A stretch of DNA of 64,000 bases, taken from assembly GCA_032871835.1 (NCBI GenBank), contig CM065295.1:20098501-20162500 (forward strand), read 5' to 3'. The DNA is from Dipteronia dyeriana. Its lineage: Eukaryota; Streptophyta; Magnoliopsida; Sapindales; Sapindaceae. Below are positions 22,774 through 34,521 of this stretch, one piece after another. Below the pieces are notes generated by a model. That model saw only the letters and a program-made list of their open reading frames with translations, was not told where the DNA came from and did not search any database. The position numbers and the translations under genes are program-made. Positions within the stretch are counted from its first letter, which is position 1; each line of letters starts with the position of its first letter.

Positions 22774-25350
22774 GAGCTAACAATCTCAAAGGTAAATTTT
22801 CTATTTACAAGAGATAATATTGTTCATTATTGTATCTGAGATTTAATTTATAATTTTTATCGGTCTAAAGCATACTTAATTTCTCAAAAGCTACGCTTGA
22901 TTTTATCACATTTCATGTATTCACAATTGTAACAAATACAATTGGTTGAACAGAAAATACATAAGTCAAATAAAAATTTATTAAATCGTCCCATCTCGTC
23001 TCTATCTTTTCGTCTCCAGAACAACGGCTACCCTAGACGTGTCCCATAGGCTGAATTATCATAGCCATAGAAATAACACGCTAAAGGTGCTAACATTATC
23101 CTGCCACTTCAAGATAGAGTGAATGGTCATAAGGACACTGTTTGAAGTTAGCGTAAAACTTCAATGGAACTTACACAATGAGGAAGCAAGGATTCATTCT
23201 CTCATTTTCCACATCGGTCACATATAACACACATGATATGAAACACGTGTTACAGTGAATTTCATTCTAAATAAGAATGCATATGTCTTTATATTATTCA
23301 GTGTACAAATCTTGGTTCAGTCACAACTCTCATGACTAACCTAAGTTCTTAAAAGCTCACCTTTCTCCGATGCCACATTAAGATCTCACATCTGGCTTGA
23401 ACAAGTATCAATGATAATGGGATCTATCATGATCGGTTCTAAAATATATATCAGTATATTTATTGTGAACCTCATCTTGACGAAGTCAAGGTGACATATT
23501 CATATATACTTGCTCCGTGAGAATATATCCTACATATTCTCTAATATATATATATATATATATATAAGTGTGTGTGTGTGTGTGTCTCATCTCAGCTTGC
23601 TATCTCAACAATTGAGACAATCGCACGTGTAAGAATGACGGTCTCAACCTGACGACATATTTCTATTACATTATGTGTATAATTATGTTAGCGTTAACAA
23701 TAAATTTTCTTACTATTAAAGTTATGTCACAATCCTCTCAATCTAGGATTATATTGGTATACATTCACCAATCTTGTGGCATGATTTCTATTGGGTCTTG
23801 TACATATCACAATGTACACTAATTAATTAGTCGTACTTTCAAAGTATGTCAAAATCCTCTTGATAACATCTCAATGTTGTAATCAAGGATTATATTGATG
23901 TTCACTCACCAGTCTTACGACGTAACTAATGATAGACTTTGTACATATCACACTGTACATGAGACTCTGTATGGTACTAACATGAGGAATTTGTAATTAA
24001 CAACTTGATCTTATGGAGTTTCTGGGTACACATTAAGGCTAAGAGTTTGTAATTTCACAATATGAGTATCTATAGGCTTATAATTGCTAATTCATAATCA
24101 ATTCTCACTCCTAATATATATAAGCCACTCTACTTATATAAAATCTCAAAGAAATTTGAGAATTACCATTTTATTATAGTCTTACAAACTCTTCATTATT
24201 TCTAGCCAAGACATATAGTCCACATATATAGATAATAATAATAAATTATTCTTAACATATTTAGTGTACTTATCATGGCTATCTTTAGTCATCATTTATC
24301 TGTAAGACATTACAGCATGATGAAATAAAAGATACCACTTTCTAGAGGATTGTTTTAAACCATACATTAATTAAGTAAGCACACTAATGTGCACTTGGTC
24401 TTTTGAAAAAAAAAAATTACTGGCAACTCCATGTAAATATCTTCCTCTATTTCTCTATCGAGAAGTACAATCATTACATCTATTGATGTAATTCCATGTT
24501 CAAAAATGTGACTAGTGATAGAATAAGGTGTATGGAAGAAAACTTTACTTCCAGAGAATAAGTTTTCATTTACAATTAATCGTGCCTTATACCTCTCAAT
24601 AGTATCTTCTGCCTTATGTATGATATATGTGGAACTTATACATTCATAATTGTCTAATGACCAGGCGGTAATTGAATCAAGTCCTGGACATGATCACTTT
24701 TCTGTACTCTATCTTCTCTTCCATTGCTTTCATCACTTAGTAGATAGAAGTAATAATTCAATTATAAAATCTTTGGCTCATCACTGTCAAGTGAAGTAAT
24801 CATCAAAACTTACCTTTCAATCTCCGAAAAATGACATGGGATAGTTTTATGATTATTTCCACGAGTTGGTAAATTATTACGATGGTTGATTCAACAATTG
24901 TTTCACTCCCACTAGGGATGAAAGATCCATACGGATTTCTACTCCCACTAGGGTGTAGACTTACACTTCCACTCCCACTAGGGATGGAAGATTAAGTTAA
25001 ATTTTAATTTACCGCCGCTCGCATGTTAACACAGATCATCCAATTCTTAAAATCATATATCTATATCAAATTCACTTCTACTAAGATATTTATTCTCTAA
25101 TAATGACATCTTGTTATTCTAATTCAATCACACTTCTATCTAATTACACATCATCGTTCATTTAATGCTTTGGAATGCACAAAGTATCAAACAAAGATAC
25201 AACTTCTTTTTTTGCATCCAATTTCTCATTTCTATGAGATGGATTATAGACATTATCTACATACCCCCAGGGTTGTAGATTAGTCAGACCGGGCTACCTA
25301 CCTGTCCAGAATTCATAAGTTGTGACATTGTTTGATCAAATGGAACATGA
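22528..25350. other. Copia 3' non-coding region
   Basis: No coding sequence is seen between the pol end and the left LTR. It contains an AT run at about 22738-22770, an (AT)n-(TG)n microsatellite at about 23543-23585 and three copies of ACTCCCACTAGGG at 24905, 24941 and 24971. The length, nearly 3 kb, is long for a copia 3' UTR and may hide further decayed insertions. Confidence 0.5.
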
Positions 25351-25824
25351 TTAATTAGATTGGCAACAATCAATTAAGATATCTTCAAGTAAGATACTAA
25401 TAAATTTACTTGTGCCATCACAAACTTAACCCACATCTCGTCTCTGCACTATCTCTCTAATGAGATGATATTTTCTCTCTATATGTTTCCTTCTCTTGTG
25501 GCTTCTTGGTTCTTTGGAATTAGCCACAACACCATTGTTATCACAATAAAGTGTGATAGGCCTATCCAGATCTAGAACAACTTCCAGATCACTCAAGAAC
25601 TTACGGAGCCAAACAGCCTCTTTAGCAGCTTCACAAGCGGCTACATATTCATCTTCCATGGTAGAGTCAGCAATGCAAGATTGCTTGATACTTCTCCACA
25701 CAATGGCTCCACCACCCAAGGTAAATACTGATCCAGACATGGATTTCCTAGAATCCCTGTTTAACTGAAAATCAGAATCTGTGTATCCTAACGAGATCAA
25801 ATCCTGCCCAGAATACACTAGCAT
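25351..25824 (-). pseudogene. pol: Copia RNase H
   Basis: This is the C-terminal RNase H of Ty1/copia Pol. Blocks are DLISLGYTDSDFQ (the YxDSD block), DSRKSMSGSVFTLGGGAIVWRS, QSCIADSTMEDEYVAACEAAKEAVWLRKF and PITLYCDNNGVVANSKEPRSHKR. It ends in HIERKYHLIREIVQRRDV. The usual STMEAEYVA reads STMEDEYVA; the Glu remains. After RRDV the frame stops at about 25426. The expected DPFTK tail is not recognisable. Confidence 0.9.
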
Positions 25825-26800
25825 ATAGTCTCTCGTTCACCGAAAATACTTGAGAATTGTCTTGACAACAACCCAATGATCCAATCCTAGGTTGAACTGG
25901 TATCTGCTGACTACTCTCACTGTATAGCAGATGTTCGATCTCATGCATAACATAGCATACATGAGACTACCTATTGCTGATGCATAAAGTACACGTCTCA
26001 TATCCTCAACTTCTTGAGGTGTCTTAGGATAATGTTCCTTAGACAAGTGAACTCCATGCCTGGAAGGTGAATTACCATTCTTGGGGTTTTGCATCGAAAA
26101 TCGCATAAGAATATTGTCGATATATGATGCCTGAGACAATGTTATTAGTTTGTTCTTACGATCCCTTATAAGTTGGATCCCTGTAACATAATTTGCCTCT
26201 CCTAAATCTTCCATTTGGAATTGGCTAGCCAGCCAGCCCTCCCCTTACATCAGACAACACTCTCACAACATTCCCAATGAGTAGGATATCATCTACGTAT
26301 ATGACCAAGAAAACTACTTTCTTATCAATGATGCGCTTGTATACACAAGGCTCATCGACGTTCTGCTCGAAGCCATAGGTTTTGATCACATCATCAAACC
26401 TAATGTTCTAAGATCTAGGTGCTTGCTTAAGTCCATAGATGGACCTTTATAGCTTGCAAACCTTTTGCTTTTGATCTGGAGACACTTACATCATATAGAT
26501 GCTCATATCAAGATTGTCATTCAAGAATGCAGTCTTGACGTCCATTTGTAAAATTTCGTAATCAAAATAGGCAGCAATGGATAAGAGAACCCTAAAAGAT
26601 TTAAACATGGTTACTGGCGAAAAGGTCTCTTTATAATCACCCCCCTCTTTCTGGGTATAACCCTTGGCCACTAGTCTTGCCTTAAATGTCTCTACCTTCC
26701 CATCTACTCCTCTCTTTCTCATGTAGATACACTTACACTCTATGGGTTTTACCCCACCGGTAAGTCTGCAAGATCCCAGACTGAGTTAGAGTACATGAAC
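25825..26800 (-). pseudogene. pol: Copia reverse transcriptase (RVT_2)
   Basis: The RT is split over several frames. 26722-26486 gives FKARLVAKGYTQKEGGDYKETFSPVT and MDVKTAFLNDNLD. YVDD follows at 26288-26299 in the stretch VIYVDDILL, so the catalytic pair is intact. 26214-25837 gives GIQLIRDRKNKLITLSQASYI, GVHLSKEHYPKTPQEVEDMR and YASAIGSLMYAMLCMRSNI. Stops and frameshifts lie between these blocks. Confidence 0.92.
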
Positions 26801-27798
26801 TCCATCTCGAGATTCATGGCATTAAGTCATTCCTCTTTATCAGGATCTTCCATTGCATTCTTAAATGTCAATGGATCATCCACACTATCAGTAGAGGCAA
26901 CACCTTGTCCCTCACATATACCTAAATAGCATTCAGGTTGTCTCATAACCCTCTCGCTACGTCTAGGTGGTAGTGTATCCTGATCAGAAACCATCTGACT
27001 CTCAGATGTTTGTGGATCAACAACTCTTGTTGATGAAGCACTAGTCTCACCAGACTCTAACTCATTCAATATAATCTTAGAACGAGGTTTATGGTCACTA
27101 ATATAATTGTCCTCAAGAAACGTTGCATTTGTCAATACAAATACTTTGTTATCTTCGGGACTATAGAAGTGTCCACCTTTGGTCTCCTTGCAGTATCCTA
27201 CAAACAAGCAAACCACAGACTTGGAGTCTAGCTTTCCACTTCTGTTCTTTAGCACGTGTGCTAGACACCCCACATATGTGAAAATGTTGCAAACTAGCTT
27301 TACGATCATTCCACAACTCTAGGGGAGTCTTAGGAACAGATTTGGATGACACCACATTCAAAATGTATGATGCTGTTTGTAATGCATATCCCTAAAAGAA
27401 ATTTGGTAATGATGAGAAACTAATCATAGATCTTACCATTTTCATTAGGGTTCTATTTCTCCTCTCCGCTACACCATTTTGCTGAGGTGTACCAGGAGTT
27501 GTGAGTTGGGAAACTATCATATGCTCACCATGAAGTCTTCAAACTCTTGGTCAAGGTACTCACCTCCACGATCCGATCATAGTGACTTGATAGTCCTACC
27601 TAATTGATTCTCAACTTCAGCTCAAAATTCTTTAAACATTTTAAATGTTTCCGACTTCTGTTGCATTAGGTAGACGTATCTGTATCTTGAGTAATCATCT
27701 ATAAAGGTGACATAATAGTCATAACCACCCATAGCTTTAACATTCATCGGTCCACATACGTCTGTATGTATAAGCTCTAGTGGTTCTTTAGCTCTAAG
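26801..27798 (-). pseudogene. pol: Copia integrase core and linker
   Basis: The integrase reads HTDVCGPMNVKAMGGYDYY (first Asp, about 27755), SDRGGEYLDQEF (second Asp, about 27575) and GVAERRNRTLMKMVRS (Glu, about 27470). So all three catalytic residues are kept, but stops interrupt the frame after FKEF and before SDRGG. After NVVSSKSVPKTPLELWNDRK the linker at 27309-26827 reads CLFVGYCKETKGGHFYSPEDNKVFV and PPRRSERVMRQPECYLG, as in other copia elements. Confidence 0.9.
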
Positions 27799-28407
27799 TC
27801 ATTTTCCCGTAAAAGGTCTTTTAGTCATTTTACCTTCCAGACAATATTCGCAGACTTGTAAGGTGTCAACCTTTAACTCACTTAAAGGTCCACTTTTTAC
27901 TAGTCTGTCTATCCGGTCAAGGTTGATATGACCAAGCCTTAGATGCCAGAGATACGCGTCATTATCTGGAGAAATCTTATGTCGTTTAGTTTTAAATTTT
28001 TCAACCTTAAATATTTTGGTGTTGAGCAGTGTAGTATGTATTAACGGTCTTAACACATACAAATTGTTTTCATTAATTCCTGAACAAATATTCAGACCAT
28101 TCTTTCCAATAATAACAGACTTATTATTAAAAGAAACAGAATATTTTTGTTCTAACAACTTAGAAACGGAAATCAAATTCCGTGTAAATCCAGGAATATA
28201 AAATACATTGTCCAACAATATATAATTATTACAAAAACGTAATCTAATTACGCCCACTGCTCGTGCCGACATGACATCCCTTGACCCCACACGTATTGAG
28301 AAGGCTTGCTCCTCTAGTTGTGTCCAAGAATCAGTCCATTGTAAAGAAGAACAAACATGGTTAGTGGCCCCTGAATCAACTATCCATGGTGAAAAATCAT
28401 CTTCCAC
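27799..28407 (-). pseudogene. pol: Copia protease and pre-integrase domain
   Basis: This open 202-residue stretch starts with the protease motif PWIVDSGATNHVC (catalytic Asp in DSG). It continues through NVFYIPGFTRNLISVSKL. It ends with the GAG-pre-integrase HHCC zinc region: YLWHLRLGHINLDRIDRLVKSG, then CEYCLEGKMTKRPF. It is one of the best preserved parts of the element. Confidence 0.93.
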
Positions 28408-29146
28408 TAAATATGACTCAAGAACAAGTAAATCATATTTACATTTCTTTGACTTCTTCTTTCTTTGGGCTTTTTGGGTTTAGGCTTACCCTTCACCTTC
28501 CTAGCAGACCTCTTCCTCTTTTTATTATTTGAGGAGGAAGATGGTTCAGCAACATTTGTCTCACCGTTCTTACCCTTGTTGTCTTTAATCAAGGACTCAA
28601 AGGTAGCAAGCTCATTGAGCAACTGTGTAAGACTGAACTTTAATTTGTTCATCTCGTAGTTGCTCTTAAACTGAACGAAACTCTTCAGAAAAGTCGTCAA
28701 TATGATGCTCACTTGACTGGGTTTGTCAATGGCCCCGCCATTGACTTCTCCTATGTTGAAGTAGGACATCATGCTCAGGACATGTTCCCGAACTAACGTA
28801 CCTTCCTTCATACGAACGAGCATAGTGGAACGAACAGCCTCGTGTCGCTTTTGCTCGGAGGGCTGCCCGAACATAGGTTGCAATGACTTCATGATTTTGA
28901 ATGCTGAAGTTATTGCTTCATGCGTTGTGATAAACACGTCTGTCATAGAAGCCAACATATATGTTCGGGCCTTCTCATCAGATGAGACCCATCGCTCGTA
29001 TGCCTCACGAACAGTTCGTGAGGCATTGGCAGCAGACACTTGAGGTTTTTGGTGACCATTATTGTATTAATGTTAAGTTTCCACTTATTGTAGTTATCAT
29101 CAGTTAATTTGTCATTTGTAAGAATTTGAAGTAATGCAGAAGACAT
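28407..29146 (-). pseudogene. gag: Copia gag (UBN2-type)
   Basis: The start is at about 29146 (MSSALLQILTNDKLTDDNYNKW). A frameshift near 29040 leads into the open stretch 29039-28407: AYERWVSSDEKARTYMLASM, HEAITSAFKIMKSLQPMFG, RMKEGTLVREHVLSMMSYF. This is followed by a very basic tail (NKKRKRSARKVKGKPKPKKPK). The CCHC knuckle expected after the tail is not evident. Confidence 0.88.
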
Positions 29147-30929
29147 TATTGCTGAAATAAATAAAACATTCATTCAGTCATTTATTTAAAACAAGTGTGA
29201 GTGTTTTGACATAAATTTAAACATGATGCATGAACATGTTTAATGAACTAGAACTACCTTAAAACTAGTTGCTATACCACGACAATCCAACATACCACAA
29301 AGAAGTGCCACCTTAGGGTCGGTCAAGTCTTTGCACGTTGGACCGAGACATTCTCAATTAAATGATATTCTAGAATAACTCTTATTCCATATCACTCAAC
29401 CATCGTTCATTCAGTCAGGTTTTTAATTAACAAACTTAATCAAAACCTTCGTGAGTGTAACCCACCATTTCAGATCTCACGAGCTTAACTCGAGAATTGT
29501 CGTCTTAGGGTCGGTCAATCTTGAAATACCCTCAGAAATCCTATATATTAGGAAGTCAACCTTGGTATTGATCTTTATGGAAACCCTCCTTAGGGAGCAA
29601 AGCCCTCACGATGCCCCACTCGGATCTCACGGTGTTGAACTAATGATGAAGACCGCGGGATATATATGTCATATATCCCTCTCCCACTCACTATTTTAAA
29701 ATTAGGATTTTATGTTAACCGTTAATGCACATAGACTCTACATGATTAAACGACTAACCTTAATCAAGTTATCTAGCGCATTAACTAATTAGAACCAAAT
29801 TCTAATTAACTAATAAATTTTTAATGATTTTTAACAATTAAAAATCTAATCTATTAGTGAATAGTCTAAGCCTTTGTAAACTATTTACTAAGGTCAGATT
29901 ATTATGTTAGTGTTTACCAAGTTTTAACTATTTAAACCCTAACACTTTATTCGGACAATTTATTATTAGGTTATTAATCAAATTTGAAACAAATATTATT
30001 GTGTGTAATGTTAATCTAGAGGGGGTGAATAGATTTTAATTAACTTTTACCCAATTTTCGTTAAGAGTCAAATTGACGAAAATGCCCCTAGCTAGTTACA
30101 ATAAAATCACAAGTGTAAAAATGCGGAAATAATAAAAACACTTGAGATATACGTGGAAACCCTCCAAATGGGAAAAACCATGGGCTGATGAGTGCGCCAC
30201 ACTAGAACCTCGAATCCACTAATGGTAAGGAATTACAACCTAATCCCGGTTTAATCCACCACCACTACCTAATCCCGGTATAAATGAACCTAGTTCATCT
30301 TGCTTGTGCTTTAAGCTACCTACTCCCGGAAGCAACACAAGTCTTACTTCTCAATGAAGAGATAAAGTGTCCTAAGTGAATATGTGATGATATTCAATGA
30401 ACAAACAAGGCTAGGAAACCCTATATGCTTATCTAGGATAATGAGATGACAATTAATGCAATCCTAGTTATCAAGTGCTAAATGACATGTTCAAATAGCT
30501 TAGCTAAACATAGATCAATCAATCCTATGAAGTTATCACAATACAACACTCAATCATGTCATCACAACAATCTCTAATTTGTATCTAGAAATATTCTAAG
30601 AGAATACAATTAATTAAAGAGATGGTTTAGCAAGCAAAAACACATAACTTGTAAGAAGATAGTGAAGAGCTTACCAAACAAGATGTGATGAAGCAACCCT
30701 ATCCATAGATGCACTCTAGATGAACTTAGATGATGCAGGATGAAGATTTGATGCACATGGGAATGCATTGAGTGAGTAAAAATGAGTTCTTGGAAGTGTT
30801 TTTTCTTTGAAATATGTTCTAAGGAAAATATATGATGTTTTGAACTCTTACACGACCTTAAGACAACGAGATATATATATATATATAAGATCCAAACAAA
30901 GTGATGTCGTTTTGGAAAAAATGTTCCAG

Positions 30930-31225
30930 CTTCTTCATTGTGCGATGGTGAGGTGTGCTGGTCGAGTAGCGCACCACCAACGCACTGCCTAAAAAATTCA
31001 ATAGGCGATGGTTGAGTGGCGCATGTCAGTGGCACAACACAAGCGCAAAACCACTGGAATGTTTGCGCTGGTGGAGCTGCGCTAGTCGAGTAGCGCACCA
31101 CCAGCGCACGCCCACTTTTTTTGCATCTTTGCACGGGTGCAGCAGCGCAACCCAGTGGCGTAACACTAGCGACAGTTCACTGTGAATGTTGCGTTAGTCG
31201 AGTAGCGCACTACTAGCACAATTCC
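30930..31225. repeat. Degenerate direct repeats with GCGCACCACCAGCGCA motif
   Basis: Motifs such as GGTCGAGTAGCGCACCACCA recur at about 30960, 31085 and 31195, separated by related GCGCTGGTGGAGC stretches. This is GC-rich against an AT-rich background. It is not in the coding part of any element. Confidence 0.6.
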
Positions 31226-32049
31226 TACTTCAACACTCAAACAACCATACAAGCAACAAGTACAAGAGTGATGAAAATGCATCATATTTTAATGCCTAGC
31301 ATGACATAAAAATTTCATAGCAAGATGCAAATAGGTCAACAAGAGTCATTTAAACTAAAATGCACACAAGAAAACACTCAACATATAAGATCAAGAGTTA
31401 TGCAAGAATATGTGAGTGTGTGCAACTATCTCTTCAAAGTAAGTAAGCACAAGAATTTTACCTTTGGTGCTTCTTCTCTTGAGGTCTTAAGAGCCTAAGT
31501 TACCCTTACATGAACCCCAACAATGTAGTTGTTCACGAAATAAGCCAATCAACTAATGAGGACTTTTCCAAATTAATCCTAATAAATGACCCTATTAATC
31601 TAATTTATTAAACACTTTAATAACTATATTAATATTAATGAGAATTACCAAGTTTTCTAACTATTAAAAAATTAATCTCATTATTCATAGTCATTTACGT
31701 ATATTGTCCATTTCAATCACATTAAAAAAAATACATAAAAAATCAGGCTATGATGCATGTATGACATATCATATATATATGTAGGCACATTTAATCTAAA
31801 TGACATACGTATGCAAGACAATGCTTTTATCATCATATAATATAAAGCATACATGAATTGACAGAGTACTGTGGATTATTTAACCTAAAAAATTGGAATC
31901 TAATAATTACAAAAAAATTCCCAAGGCATTCCTTGGTCTTTTAGTAACTTCAGATATCTTCCAGTCTTTTCAGGTCACTCTGATTCATCTCATGAATCCG
32001 AAACGGGAAATCTACACGGAACACACTAGGCAACACTTGCCAACGAAAT

Positions 32050-32245
32050 CGTACAATATGAACAGTACATTATGAACAGTGCCCCCGTGAACAGTACGTC
32101 GTGAACAGTACGTCGTGAACAGTGCCTACGAATAGTACCACCGTGAATAGTACCCCAAGCGTGAACAGTACCCATGAACAGTGCCCCCGCTGTGAACAAT
32201 GCCTATGAACAGTACCGCCTAGTGAACAGTGTCGGGAACAGTACC
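32050..32245. repeat. Degenerate tandem repeat of GTGAACAGTACC
   Basis: About 14 copies of a 12-20-bp unit with the core GAACAGT(A/G)CC or GAATAGTACC lie in the same orientation with variable spacers. The array sits a few hundred bases from the primer-binding site of the third copia LTR, in its leader. Confidence 0.85.
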
Positions 32246-32490
32246 ACGTTTCTAGTTCTTCGTTTACAGGTTACAATTATATTTATTTACAATACAATAA
32301 CAGTAAAAATAAATAAAATAAAAAGTATATAACTCATAAACCCTAAATCCACAGTACCATAAAAATTTACGATCAACCAAGTTTAAATTAAACAATTTAA
32401 TTATAAACATTCATACAATTATAAAGAGGGTGCCTACACATTCATACATACAGGAGCATCGAAAACAATTCCATGTTCCGAAAAATAAAT

Positions 32491-32504
32491 TGGCTCCGAT
32501 ACCA
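32491..32504 (-). promoter_or_regulatory. Primer-binding site next to the third copia LTR
   Basis: On the minus strand it reads TGGTATCGGAGCCA, one change from the initiator-Met type site TGGTATCAGAGCCA. It starts two bases after the LTR end. It shows that an element's internal region lies to the left. Confidence 0.85.
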
Positions 32505-32506
32505 AT

Positions 32507-34521
32507 TGTTGGAACCCCGTTCATCGGTCATGCAGCGGAACTAGGTTTTAAATTTTTTAATACAAATCATAATCTGTATCTGGGACCAGTGAACTTGTGA
32601 TCGTAATTATTTTTCAGAACCAATACATACAATATGTAAATACAGAAAATTGAAATCAATATAATCAGAAGAAGAAAATCATACCAACGTTTGGAGGCTC
32701 CTTCACTTTATAATATACTCTTATCTGAACCAATCTTACCAACGTTTGGAGGCTTCTTCACTTTACGATATGCTCCTATTTGAACCACTTGATCTTCCTT
32801 GCTATCTCCCGGGACTGATAACTGCGTGTGGGCACGTCACAGTCTCATGTAGAGATAATTGAAGAAACTCTTTCTTCTATGTGTTTCAGTGCACAACTAT
32901 TGCACATAAAATATTTCCTCTCTTTAAATCACGCACAGAAGCAAGCAAAAGACCAAATTTTGTCTTTTTGTACGTTATTATCAGGCGCTAGCAATTTGCA
33001 TCATATCCAAATTCTTGTGTGTTGCACGTGCACACAATTTGCATCAAATACAAACACTGTGTACAACCAATTGCATCTTATGCAAATTCCAATTAGTGTG
33101 TTGACTTAGTAATGAATTTCTCTTATATTAAAACACACACACACGCACACACACATATATATATTGATAAAACTAATCAATTTCAAACTTTTAAGATATA
33201 ACATATCTTTAAAGATATTAATCAATTTGTTTTGAATTCAAACTCTTTAAATTCAAAATTAAATATCTAATTTAATAAAAAATAAAATAATCAAATTATT
33301 TTATCTTTAGAAATTAAATATCAATCAACATCCTCCAACTAATGATTAATTAAACAATCAAATAATCTAATTATTTAATTTACATAGTCCTTAATATTCA
33401 TTAATTAAATAATCTCATTATTCAATTAATTCCCGAACAAAAACACATGTCACTTTCGTAACACAATTAATTGGACAATCCAATTAATTAACCGTGACCC
33501 TTGTTACCTAAATCGATCGGACTAGTAAAGGGATCTAATGGACTCACAGTATTTTGAGCTCCAATAATCCTCATAATCATTAACTAAACTATTTAATTAA
33601 TATTCCTTGATTATTAACTCCGGTTTTATTCCACTAAAAACCCGAACCTGCACTCTCTCAACTGTAGACGCTTTTACACAGACTGATACAGCTCGGTGTC
33701 CATCGATATAGCTATTACATATGGTGTGATCCTCCACAATAGTTCATAATTAGAGTTGGGTCATAATATCCGTTATACCCTCTAATTACATATATCCTTT
33801 ATGTACCATTGATTCTCTAATGGACAATAAATCCTATTTTCTCATAGAATTAGGAGAGCGCTCATATTGTCCAAGCCCTAAATCAACCCTTAAGGGAACT
33901 ACCATCTACTTCTCACAAGAAGGAGTGGATTCCATTATTGTGTACAAACCTTCCCATCCACAAGCCAAATCGTAATCCCAACATACGGAGTATATTGATC
34001 AGGAAATGCATCTGACCTCACCCGTGGTATATCAAAAACCATGATTTAATCTGAAGGAGTCGATAAGACACCCAGGATTAAGATCACCCACATATAGTCA
34101 TCATTAGTTGATATATATGAATCTCATCGGTAAACGGATCTTGGTGAGAGATTCATATAGATCTAGACCCAGTCATATATGATCACATCATATATGGTAC
34201 CTCCATTCTCATATCTCATATGAATTATTCAGGATAGAATCATCATATATTACGGAATGAATCACAGCTATAGATTAACCACAAATAAAATACCCAGCTT
34301 TATTTGCTATCTATGGACTCTTTAGATTGCAAGTCTCTTATTGTGTCCATCTGTATATGACACTCATATACACAGTTTGAGATTACATCCGGCAATCTTG
34401 GATGTTAAATATATACACAAGTTATAAAATAAACAACACAACATGAATGAATTGAACTTTTCCTTTTATTTATTTCATAAATCCATTTATAAATTACATC
34501 TTTAGGGCATAAACCCTAACA
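32507..34521 (-). repeat. Unpaired 2-kb copia LTR
   Basis: On the minus strand it starts TGTTAGGGTTTATGCCC and ends GGGGTTCCAACA, the TG...CA form of copia LTRs, and a primer-binding site follows. No second copy is visible in the window, so its 3' partner is lost or the element was truncated. The gag-pol at 29146-25351 may belong to it. Its interior includes short CA/TA microsatellite stretches near 33135-33165. Confidence 0.8.

Larger units (their letters stand above)
29174..32490. other. Copia leader region with possible further insertion
   Basis: This is a long non-coding leader between the gag start and the primer-binding site at 32491-32504. It is about 3.3 kb, much longer than usual. 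The block from about 30004 (GTTAATCTAGAGGGGGTGAA) to about 31540 looks different from its flanks and may be a separate insertion, but no matching ends were found. Short open stretches here do not look like proteins. Confidence 0.45.

Noticed and set aside
30610..31134. 174-residue minus-strand open stretch
   Set aside because: Low-complexity content over the GC-rich repeats, with no recognised motif.
32050..32245. CRISPR-like array
   Set aside because: Units are short and degenerate with spacers of varied length, and the setting is a plant retrotransposon leader.
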